Assembly: GCF_024713975.1 (NCBI RefSeq) | Contig: NC_091106.1 | Location: 10,209,001-10,273,000, forward strand | Direction of reading: 5' to 3' | Origin: Paralichthys olivaceus | Taxonomy: Eukaryota; Chordata; Actinopteri; Pleuronectiformes; Paralichthyidae | Length of the DNA stretch: 64,000 nucleotides | The notes under the pieces: generated by a model | The model's database searches: none | What the model was told of the DNA's origin: nothing | Seen by the model: only the letters and a program-made list of their open reading frames with translations | Shown: positions 38,692-49,623 of the stretch, piece after piece | How the letters are laid out: every line of letters starts with the position of its first letter | Position numbering within the stretch: the stretch's first letter is position 1 | Program-made: the position numbers and the translations under genes

Positions 38692-41600
38692 TTAAAGAGA
38701 TGACATAAGAATTATTAAAATATAAAAAACAGATAGATAGATAGATAGATAAGATAGTTGCCTATTTAAGTAATATGTTTGTATGACAGTATAAAAGTGT
38801 GTTATATGGGTTAACCACAACATGATTTCCTCAATTATCTGTGTTTTCTGTGTAGTTCCTCCGCAGTTTAAACCCAGGGTCGAGGATCTAAGAAGAAGAG
38901 AAGAAAAATATACTGTATATAGGAAAAAAAGAATCAAATCTTTAGAAAAATGACCTCGCTGTGAGAAATCATTTTACCTGTATGTGCTATTGTCGACACA
39001 CATCCTCAATGGATAAGGGATCAGGTGTTTTCCGGCAGCACACTGCTGTGTACAAAACCAGTCTCAAAACAATGGAGGCTGCCAAGACAACACCCACTAA
39101 TGAACAATGTCATGTGAGAATCACTCCTTTGTCTCCAACAAACAAACTAAAAAAATAATAATAAATAAGGTTCAGAATATTTTTTTCATGCACCTGGATG
39201 AGGTCAATCTGTTCAGCTGTGGAGGTTTCTGGACACTTTTTGGCTGATTCAGGGAGCTGAGAGGTGGCTGGTTGGTTTGGCTCGCCTTCCCTTGTTTGGG
39301 GTTAATACCTGGAAGAACCTTTGGAAGAACACATGAACTCATTTACATCCAGATAGGTGGTGATGTGGTGCATCAGCGTCATGCTCACAAATAACCACTG
39401 TATGCAGGTAATTCTATTTGGTGTGATCTGTTTCCATGGCGGCTTCCCAAAAAAAAAAGAAAAAACCCAACAAACATTAAATGGCAGATAGTGTGTGACA
39501 GCTATGTGTAAGCTTCCATAGCGCTCTGTGGTGTTGTGTTGTGTTGTGGCTGGTTTGTGTTACTAACCAAATCTTGGACGTCTTGCTCCTCCTGCCAGCA
39601 CAGCGAGTCTCTCTCTCTGTCCAACAGTCTGGACCAGAGTTCACAGCAAGCAGAGAAAAACAAACCCCACTCAGTTTAAAGAGCAGTTAAAAGACTTTTG
39701 AATACGCTCCTGATCTTCTGTCTCCTCACTGACAGTACTCAGAAATCTCATTCAAACTCATAGAAAAGGGCTAAAATCTCAGTGTAGAACTTTGCTACAT
39801 TACCAACCTTTGGGAAAAAGCCATGTTGGTCAAGCAAAGATGATGCATTTGTCTCAGTCGTCTCAAATAAATCTCTGCTCTCCTGCTCTGCTCAGGAATC
39901 TCAGGTATCGTCTGGTTTGAGAAAAAGTAAAGTATTGTCGTCATGTGTTAGGCAAACAAACACAGAGAGGTAACATTGACGGCTGACCTACCAGATCAGG
40001 CATCTTGCTTTGGAAGTTCCTCATAATGTTGGGCTGCAGAGTTGCAAATGTGGGGGCTTTCATCTAAAGGTGGCACATATTACATTCATTTATCATTTCC
40101 TTGTCCATTAATCATTAAGTAATTTAAAAAGAGACACCCCTGGGTATGCGCTGGGATAAACACTGGTGTAAAAGTCCGAGGTGTCATAGCCAGTGTTATT
40201 TCCCACAGTCATAGTGTCGCGTTTGGCGCCTTTCTCTACTTCTCCAACTCCCCACCCAGCGCTAACTGTCACACTTGGTCACTTCCTGATGTGAGACTGC
40301 AGCATTGTAAATTAATGTTATTGCTCTATGGTAGCTATAGATCTCCCAGCCCATTGCCCCTTTCCATCAAAGGGTAAAATGCAGGTGCAAGTCAAGTAAA
40401 CACATTCAAGCATGTGTTCACTCTGCTTCTTTTTAAACATTAAAGGACCATCATGGATCAATACAATCCAGATCAATGCAAATCACTTTACGTTCCTCCT
40501 TACCGTTTTTTATAACACGCTATGCCTTTGTTTTGTTAAACTATGAGGCACAAAGGTATAATGTGCCTGATAATATAACTTATGAGTGTAGATGGATTTG
40601 CAAAATCTCAACTTGAAAACACATTATACTTCCAAAGGAAAACAGTTGGAAGTTATTTGAACTTTTCATAATTTGTTGTACATGGATGAAAACAAACATT
40701 ATTGTTATAATTTGTTCTCAGTAACTTATCGCATTAATCCTAAATAACTGGAAAAATACAATATAATTGAATAACATATGAGTTAAATTTCCCAAATGAT
40801 GCTGTTTTATAAAGATCAAAAAGAAGGTGGGGTTTGTTGCTGTATATAACTATCTTTTTCTATTTTTAACTTTATTCTTTCAGGAACTAATGAGTGAAGC
40901 TGCAGCCCGCGTCAGGACAATTAACCTGTCGCTCATATAATGAAAGTGCAATAAATTGTAATATGTTGAAAATAAAAATACACCAGAACAATATAACAAG
41001 CTCAGGAAATATGTGTTATGAGTGAAAGGTGGTTGTGTACCTCTGACTTCACCACATTCCAACTCGTACGTACAGTACGTACTATAGGTGCCTCACACAC
41101 ACTCAAAGCCGGAATCTTGGACTGAACGTTGGACTGACACCCCAACAGAGATGACAGGGCTCTCCGGCAGCGGTGAATCTGAGACGTCAACTTAAAAAGC
41201 TGCAGTGAGTAATGTTTTTACCAGTCCTGTCTGACCAGTGTTTGCCTTCCCCTGCTCTCCCTCCACCCAGGCTCATCCTCTGTTTGCTCAGGCCCAATTT
41301 GACACAGAGGTGAGAGGAAAAATGAGTCCTGCGTGCTTGTCCGTATATGCTCAGCTCAGCACCTGAGCATAACCTCATCTCTCATCTGACTTTTCTTTTC
41401 CAGCCTCTCATCATTGCTATCGTTGTAAAGATTTGCAATAAATGCTAAGCTAAGACCTGGTTGCTGATGCTGAGACAAGAGTGGTACCAACTTTATTTGA
41501 TGTATGCTACACCACTTTTCCCATAGACTGATATAAAGAGGGACGACAAGTCTCCACTTCTTCCCACTATCCAGAAATGAAGCCAAAATATCCCTTATAG

Positions 41601-44600
41601 AAATTCTGCCATCCTGCGCATTTGGAACCAGAGTCTGTGCAGTAGAGATTGGGGGATGGAGTCGGGATACAGATCCTGCCATCACACTTGCTCAACCAAT
41701 CATGAGTCAGTCTCGGCTGCCAATGATGACACATTTGTCGGCTGCAGTTGGATGAGCCTTACGAACTGGGACAGTCAAGTCTCGCCAGTCTACGAATGCT
41801 GCCGACAAAGGACGAGGCCCCTAAATTGAGACACAGCTTATGTCTTATCCTTTGAGGGTCATGGGGGCTACAACCAATCCCAGCTGACACTGGGTGAGAT
41901 GCTGGGTACACCCAGGTCACCCTCCAGTCCATCACAGAGAGACAAACAACCATACACGCAGAAACTCACTTCACTACAGGCAAGTTAAGTCTCCAATGAA
42001 CCCACCCTATATGTCTTTGGCCTGAAAAAGGAAGTCAGAAAACCCACACATGCAAATTTCAAACAAAAGGCCCTAGCTGATGAGGTACAGAGGTATAGAG
42101 CAACAGTTTAAATGACTGCACCACCAAAATTGCAGAATGAAAGGAGGCTAAACTTGATACAAAGGAAATACATTTAATTCCACATTGATCCATGTCACTG
42201 CTGATCAGGGTGGGTTTAAAGAGGCAGATGAGTGAACACTGCTCCAGGTGTGTTTGCCTCTCACCAGCCTTGATAAGTGGGATTACTGCCCCTGCAGTTT
42301 TGACACCAACCTTGGGAAACACTGGCTCAATTGCATCCTTCTCCTGGCTGCTACCGGAGATCAGCTCAGTCGAACCCTCTCCTGGACCAGACCATTGCTC
42401 TAACAACCTACACACACACACACGCACGCACGCACACGCACACACACACACACGCACGCACACGCACACACACACACGCACGCACGCACACACACGCACG
42501 CACACACACGCACACACACTTGTAATGAGTTAGTCTCAAAAGAAACGTGCATCATGCCTTCACAAATGTGTAAAAACCTTTTTATCAGCTTTCTTGCTGC
42601 CTTGATATGTGACCTGCACACAAAATGTCGGCTTGTTAATATATTCCTAACGGTGTGCTACTTCACAGGAGCAGCCATATTGTGGTGCTGCTCACACCCG
42701 ATAACACTGCACACTCGGGTGACAACACACTTTGTCTGCTGGGTGCAAACTGGCTGCAGGGAGGTTTCCTGAGCAAGGCAGCGTTTACTCACAGGACAGT
42801 GCAGCAGGTAGCAGATCTATACAAACCCCATGTGCTGTGCAGGATGCAGGTGGAGGAATGAGGATGAGAACCTGTGCACTCATACATGCACACTATTAGT
42901 GCTGATGTGTTGACAGGTGGCGCTGTCGAAGCTTGAATGTGAAAAACTCCAATTACTCTTTAAAAATGTTGCCTTGCAGGTTCCTGCAAAATAAGAAGCG
43001 GCAGCACCAGCACTGTCTTATGTACGTTTTCCACTCATTGAGGTCAATTTATAGTAATAGACGTGGTATGTTCTGGTAAATTTAATTTTGCTGATCTGTA
43101 CTGCTTACTTGTGAAATTCAACATGTTGACGAGAGTATGACCAGATGGCCACAAATATAGAGAATTACAGCCTTCACTTTCCAATAAATCACAGCAGCTA
43201 ATAATAAGCGTATAAATAGCCTCAAACAGGACAGATTGGAGAAATTTGCTCATTATTTATAAAGAATATAACAGAGGATTTTTCCAACTCCATATTTGGC
43301 TTCAGCTCTAATTGCTTTTATTTTGGGTATTTCTCATGGACACGGGGAATGCGTTCATGGCACAGGAGGGCTGGGTGTGTGGTGGGTGGAGGGGTGAGCT
43401 GCTGTCTCCATGTTTGTCTGTGGAGTGGTGAGATTTCACACTGATGGAAGACTTGTCGGCACAGGTCTTCACTCGCCTTCTTACCAAGCTCCTAATGTCC
43501 CCAAGCCAGTGTGCAGCTTCACAGTGGCAGCCTCGCTCTAACATCATACAGGCTCCTACTAAACACAGTTCAGCCCTAATTAACAGTATGACACTGTTCT
43601 GTTATACATTCACAGCATGTAAACACAAAGGACACGGAGACGGAGGAGAACAGGTGCAAACAGCGGATCTGATAAACTAATTTGGAGTTTAATTTCATTC
43701 AAACAAAAAATGGCTTCAGAATAATTGTGAATTGTGTATTTTAAACTTTGCCTAAACTTAATAGCCATATAGGAAAAAAATTACTTTGGTAAAATATATC
43801 TTAATCATTGTTTCTGGCTCTTTAACTAAAAAACATTATATATGGAAAAGAGGGTTTATTGAAGATTCAAGACATCTAAAATAGTTTAAATTGTGGGACA
43901 CTTGAAATGGGATTTAAAGTGAAATTCAGCTGAAATAGCAGGTAAAAATAGAAGAGCTGAAATAAGTTGAAGTTTGAATTTGAGATAGTGCTGAAAGCTA
44001 AGTTTCAAGCTCGGTGGGAAGTTGAAATATCAGTAGATTTTTTTAAATTGAGCTGGATCAGTCCATCAGTTGTATTCTTGATGGACATTTGTATTTTTTT
44101 TAAGTGTATGTACTAAAAGACAATGCCAGTTACGCAGCAGCTAAAGTTTTATCTTCAATAAAGGTCCTAAAGCTGAATAATATTATTTTATAGCAGGTAG
44201 AATACTTAAAGCATATAACTAATGATGAGTGGAACCACAAACAGGCTCTCACATTATCTCTCCACTCTCAGTAAATGGAGCTCTGTTTGCCTGGAAGCCC
44301 ATAAAGCTTTAAAAGAGAAGAAACTCTCCAAACATTTCAACATCTGCTCACGGTGCTGGCATGAAGTGACACCACTGGCCCAATTGCTATATCTTTGTTG
44401 TAGTGGACATAATTACGACATTTCCCCCCCAGATGATGTTTGCGAGAGTCGGAGCAGACTGTCCGAGGAGGGGACAAGGCTCCGCAGCACAGAGGTCAGA
44501 TCGGTGTTTGGCTATCTCACTTCTGCGTGAGTACTCAGCTCTCTCCTGCAGAAGGGTCCGTGCTAAACAAGCCTCCATGTGGAGTCTGTGTTTGCACTTG

Positions 44601-46711
44601 AAGGCAGCGCAAACAAAGATCCAGAGTTGAGACCAGAGGCCTCTGCAGCTGAGTACCATCTCTAGAAACCTAAACCTTTGAAATGTAAAACCCCAGATCT
44701 ACTATAGATCCTCAAATATCGTGAATATACTATAAGCCTTCATTACATCTGTTTAACACTGACGAACATTTAACCTCCTCAAAAACCATGTATGTATGGG
44801 TTCATGTGAAGGAACAGAGAAAAATGTTTTGATGGTTGGAGCTCCAATTATTTTGTGGACCTACTTGATAAAAGCAGCCACTGAAATAAGTTTTGCAGGA
44901 GGAAAAATTATAAATAATCATAATGGTCCATACTGAATGTGGTTCAAACAAATGCAGACTAATTGAAGCATAGATAAACACAACCTGGGACAGCAGACGT
45001 CATCCTCCGCTTCTCTATCCTCAGCAGTGGACGGGTGTTTTTCTGACGTCTTGCTTTGGGACGTCAAATCAGCTGCAGACCTGCTTTCCAGCACTGTCAA
45101 CATTACAACATCGTAACGTCAAATGTATAGTCTTTCCACGTACAGTAGATCTAAGAAGACGATCTAAAGTTTTGTTAATGGAGCAGAAACTTAACTCTTT
45201 TTCCTCACATCCTGCAGACTTCTCTGTAGCTGTGATGGGTGACTGTTATACTTGATGCACGTGTAAAAGGCCTCCAACTCATGGTGGGTTCTCAGACTAC
45301 CACGCTCCACTAACTGCGTCTGCAGGTCAAAGATCTCAGAAAACAGTGGATGTTATAATGAGGAATGAAACATAAATAAAGAGTCAAGTGTCACATTTTG
45401 TTTTTGGTGTTATCACACTTTCAGTGATCTACCTGGTAGTAGCTGGTTTTGGGGAGAGACCTGAGATACGAGTCATTGTGCTGCAGCTTGGAGAAGGTCA
45501 GCTTCTTTTGTTTCTGAGCGGAGAAGAGACGGCGGCAGACAGACTTTCAGAGACGGGAAATGAGGGAATGGAGATCTTAAAGTGAGCCTCCCTTGTTTCA
45601 GGGGCTGGGAACCAGAGCACACACAACAAATGAGGAGTAAACACGCAGCCACAGGAAGTCATTCAACTGCAGCAAGGACCAATTAGGCCCCAGCAGGTGT
45701 TGTTACTTTGGCCCTGCCTCACTGCCACGTCATGTGACAGAGCCTCTCCAATTGAGTTCAGGAAATTTGCTCAATAACTTGACGCAAAGGATTCCAAGTG
45801 GAGGGTCTCTAAAGTCCTTTATTGTGCTGTGTCTTTATCCCCCCCCCCTGCCCCAAGTGCAAGTCATTAGAGGGGACAATTAGATCCTCCTGAAGGAGCT
45901 CAGCTTTTATAGGAGAGGAAGATAAGACAGGATCTCTCTCATGTTATACCCCCCCCACGCAGTAACCTTCTGAAGCTTATTGCTCTTTTCACACCCACTT
46001 AGGACAGAGACATAAAAAAGTCAATCACAGCGGAAGGAGAACTATGCACAAGAAAACTTCAAGTCAGGCCAAAATTCGATTTTAGAAATGGAGACATCAG
46101 AAAAGAAAAATCCCTCGCATATCTATTGATGGACAGGTGCTTCTGAGGAGACAAAGTGGACGTATCATAAAATGTTTTCCATAATGTTTGGTCCAGAAAT
46201 TGAAACATCAAAATTCGGGATTTCAAAAAAGTCAGCCTTGAAAATCAGGGTTGGTGTCGATATTTAAATGAGAAATTACCATGTTACATTTAAAACTGTC
46301 GACACATGAAGAAAAGAGAGTAAACTGTGCTGGGTTGTTTGGTTTCAGCATCGTGATCTGATGAAGTGAAGCCTTATTTACTCAATGAATCGAGCTCCGC
46401 ATTGAATTCCAATAAAAATATTGTTTTATCATACTGACTAGTGACAGTCTGACATAAATCCTGCGCCGGTGGCCTTTGGGTAATGACAACAATGCAGTAC
46501 AGTATTTTCATTCAGCTATAAATGAAGCGGTCCACTGTTTATTGTGTGTTTGTGTAGCGCCTTAACTACATCCCTGACCTCGTGTAGTTCACATAACACA
46601 TACTTTTGTGTGTGAGTAATTTTTTATGCCATGTGAGTAATTATACAAGCTCCTATAAGCCTGCCAGCCCTCTGTTATTGATGGGAAGATGCATCTACTC
46701 TAGGATGAAGA

Positions 46712-46754
<43 letters not shown>

Positions 46755-49623
46755 TCCATCCTCCTGATGTGTGAACATTTACTGACCCCTGGTGTAAAGT
46801 GTAAAGACTGGATAACCAACCAAGAGAGAAATCTCTAACTTATGTATATCAGATGGGTTTAATATTTTTTGTTGGTTTGAAAATGTTGCAGAGATTTTGC
46901 AAATTTAGAAATGCAATCAATTAAAGGAGGCTATGTTTCCACCCCTGTACAGATTGCCACAAAACCTGGAGGAAGGATGTGGATATGGGTCAGGGAAGAA
47001 TTCCTGGGATTTGGGTGTGGATCAAGGTCAGGGGAAAGATCAAGAATATATTTTTACAACTTTCACAGGTGAGATGTGGGTGTTTTTCAACATTTTCGCT
47101 GATTTCTCAGGGAATCATTCATGGATCTAGATGACGAGGTGAATGATATAAAATGCTATAAAATTTGGTGCAGCTTGATCAAGTTTCAGATGATATGGTA
47201 CGGTCTGCACTGAGTGCCTTTCTAATCTTTTCTGGGCCTTGTGTCCAAATCGTACTTATTTTATATTGCACTCTTATAGTTCATATTTCTACATGAACTT
47301 ATTGTTAAATAAAATAACCCAAAATAATTTAAACACAGAACCCTGGTCCTGGTAATTTAAACTACACTGCTTTTATTTTTACTTTTATTATGGTGCAATA
47401 ACTTTTTGTACGCATAATAAACTGGAGACAAATATATGACTCTAGATTATAACAATTTACTTTTCATTTGAAACCTTTATATGTGAATGTCAGGCTCTGC
47501 ACAAGACATGAATAAAGATTTTCTAATGATTTACCTGCTTTGTCTCGTTCTCTGACTTTTCTCTAAGCTTCCTCTCTCTCTGCTGCAGCAGCTCTCTCTG
47601 TGAGTGGACCTTGTCTTTGAGCAGAGAAGCATAGCGACGATACAGAGCATCTCTGAGATGGTGCATGTTCCTGTATGTCTCTAGGTGGCGCTGGAGGATA
47701 AAAAAGAAAAGAGACAATGAAGGCACTGAAGGGAAATCAGCTGAAAGGAAGTGTGTGAACTAAGTGTGAATGCAGAGAGCAGAGTGTCAGTATTGATTAC
47801 TAGTAATGACATGATCACATTATTGATTGTGTTATTGTTTCTTCGTGTTAGTACAAGTACAACAGGTATCAACCTGCTCCAACTGAGCCTGACGCCGGAT
47901 CCTGGCCTCTGGGTCTAAACTGCTGTCCTGCCTCCCCTTCTTCCTCCTCCAGGGATCAACTCTCTCCTCATCCTCTCCCTATCAACAGTGGAAAAAAAAA
48001 AATAGTTGAGCTGGTGTTGGAGTGAATCAGTCAGCCCGCCTTAGAAGATTAAAAAAAGAATGCATTTCTGGTAATCCTGCTCGTCTGCCGAGAGCATCCT
48101 CCCACACAACAGCCTGACTGTGTGTTCCTGCAATGCTTAAAAAAAAGAGGCTGAGAAGGAAGTACGCAGGATTAATAAAAACCACCTCCTCTCTTACAAA
48201 TCCCTCACCTTTTTTTTCTGCTTTATATTGAGTGTCTGTAATCTCAGTACGATGAAGACTGACACCATGAGGATATTACAGAGGGGACTTTCAGGGACAG
48301 ATTTCACGTCTACATCTTGAGGTAGATGTATCCCAGCAAAGAGAAAATGTGAAGCATGTTACAAAAGAACAAGACTTATGGGAGTAACATGATGCCCAAG
48401 CTGATTAACTTCAGAAACCCCTGTGCTGCACGCTTGCTTTAAAATGGAGAATAAAACATGCTTGAGCTTTTATGGGAGGACTGTACTCTCTGATCTGGAT
48501 CCACTCTGAGGCCGCCCTGTCCCTGGGAAATGTCTCCTTCCTAACAGGCCGCCAATGAATGACCACATTACCAGAGTTTATGGGCCGAGTCTGTTCAGGA
48601 AGTGTCTATTGTGTCTTTTCTCACAAAAGCTGCTGGACACACAGGATTTATCAGTTTACGTTGCCACAGTGATGCTGTGGTGGCGCAGAGAAGAGAACCT
48701 GCATATCTTTTTACTCTCCCTCTGCTGTTCTGTGCAAAGTGTCAGTGACGGGCTCAAGGCAGCATCCATCTGCGCCTCCCTGCCACCGTAAGTCAGTGGA
48801 GGATAATGCTGTAGCACGTCACTCCTCCAGACATGGATCATGACACTGCAGTGAGGTGGACACAAGCCTGCAGACATATCCTTTTCACGCCTCTTTAGGG
48901 AGTTAGACAAAAAAGACATGAGATGTGGGTGTAAAGAGAAAGGAACAAAAGAGAAACAAAAATACAACAATATTACAAAGGCACAATGACAAAGTGTTTC
49001 TACTTTCTACTGACGTCTTAACTATGGCCAGTTCCTGCTTCTTTGAATTATACTTTTCCAATTAAATGAGTATTTGAGCTTACTCAATACCCAGACCCAG
49101 TAATGCAGGATATTCATGAGTAGCTTGGCTTCAGGCTTAAATCAGATAGTAATGAATACCAGAGTGAGGCACATAAACAAGGCCACAACTGAAATGACAC
49201 AATAGACGAGGATTACACAACTTTCAGTCATCGAGCGAGTGGATGATTGTCATCATCAGGGAGGCACGGAGAACTGAACGGGTCTTGGTACATACTGTAC
49301 GGGCTCAGCCGTGATCTCAGTCTGCCACATGCGACAATAAAAGCAGTTTGTGCGAGAGAGTGGGAATATTGAGTCAGGACATGATGCTGTATTGTAGATG
49401 GAGAGATCCTGCAGGAAGGTTGTACCAGGACACATGTTTGACACCTGATTTATAATTCAATTTGTTTCTGTTTCTGAATAAAATGTAGAATAGGAGAACA
49501 AAATGTGAAAGGGCTGAAATGTGGGTTATTCAAAAATACCTTTCTGACACCAACAGGAAATAAGTGTTCATCCAAAGTCGAGGGGAGCGTGTGTGACTGG
49601 TGAAGGTCTTTCACAGATCTCAT
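38692..49623 (-). CDS. Uncharacterised basic coiled-coil protein gene, about 10 exons
   Basis: Reconstructed minus-strand exons: 49623-49540 (start MRSVKDLHQSHTLPS), 47978-47874, 47690-47535, 45513-45433, 45319-45209, 40063-39992, 39911-39808, 39628-39568, 39318-39194, and last exon 38887-38692. Every junction is GT-AG (D exon donor GAT|GTGAGG, exon 9 acceptor CCAAAG) and the frames chain, giving about 364 residues. Residues about 35-115 are highly charged, with RRQAQLEQ|RHLETYRNMH, RRYASLLKDKVHSQRELLQQ and RERKLREKSE, predicted helical coiled coil. Then come KLQHNDSYLRSLPKTSYYQ, a helical RGSLRTHHELEAFYTCIK, RRAEIYLRRLRQMHHLCLTN, and a Pro/Gln/Ser-rich tail. No signal peptide or membrane segment is seen. 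The last exon is the weakest part: in phase it reads across a GATA microsatellite. I do not recognise the family; a cytoskeletal or ciliary role would be speculation from composition. Confidence 0.6.
38731..38751. repeat. (GATA)n microsatellite
   Basis: About 21 bases of AGAT repeat lying inside the predicted last exon of the uncharacterised gene. In that frame it translates as YLSIYLS-like residues, which makes the C-terminus suspect. Confidence 0.85.
41840..42120 (-). repeat. LINE-tail-like fish repeat remnant
   Basis: Reads CCTTTGAGGGTCATGGGGGC, CCAATCCCAGCTGACACTGG, GGTACACCCAGGTCACCCTC, CCATCACAGAGAGACAAACA and CTGCACCACCA. This matches the reverse complement of the fish L2-like tail at 7755-7865, and extends further into the element ('acccacgcatgcaaatttc...ctgcaccacc'). 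Confidence 0.6.
42411..42519. repeat. (CA)n/(CACG)n microsatellite
   Basis: About 109 bases of ACAC with many ACGC interruptions, giving a high local CpG count. Confidence 0.95.
46714..46753. repeat. Poly-C homopolymer, 40 bases
   Basis: Forty consecutive C on the plus strand, hence a G tract on the transcribed pre-mRNA sense (minus) strand. Such a run could form a G-quadruplex or i-motif, and its length in the assembly may be inaccurate. Confidence 0.95.
46925..47160 (+). repeat. Dispersed fish repeat copy
   Basis: Reads AGGAGGCTATGTTTCCACCC, GAGGAAGGATGTGGATATGG, GTCAGGGAAGAATTCCTGGG, TGTGGATCAAGGTCAGGGG and GGGAATCATTCATGGATCTA. Its wording matches 57620-57760 (GGAGGTTATGTTTCCATCTG, GGTGGAAGGATGCAGTATGG). 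Confidence 0.6.
47979..49539. other. First intron of the uncharacterised coiled-coil gene
   Basis: A 1.56 kb intron between the start exon and the exon at 47978-47874, phase 0 at both ends. ORFs on both strands at 48555-48970 have no splice context or recognisable protein and I treat them as chance frames. Confidence 0.5.

Larger units (their letters stand above)
40064..45208. other. Intron 5 of the uncharacterised coiled-coil gene
   Basis: A 5.1 kb intron between the exons at 45319-45209 and 40063-39992. It contains a LINE-tail-like segment at 41840-42120 and a CACG/CA microsatellite at 42411-42519. ORFs at 44222-44660 look like chance frames. I see no other gene. Confidence 0.5.
45514..47534. 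other. Intron of the uncharacterised gene with poly-C run and fish repeat
   Basis: A 2 kb intron between the exons at 47690-47535 and 45513-45433. It holds a 40-base poly-C at 46714-46753 and a fish-repeat copy at about 46925-47160. No coding exon seen. Confidence 0.55.

Noticed and set aside
39194..39308. Alternative acceptor CTTCCAG at 39309-39310 for the ninth exon of the uncharacterised gene
   Set aside because: Using it puts the phase-0 frame onto a TGA stop; the acceptor at 39319-39320 keeps the frame open.
44222..44659. ORFs of 102 and 90 residues in an intron of the uncharacterised gene
   Set aside because: No family resemblance and no splice sites that keep frame with neighbouring exons.
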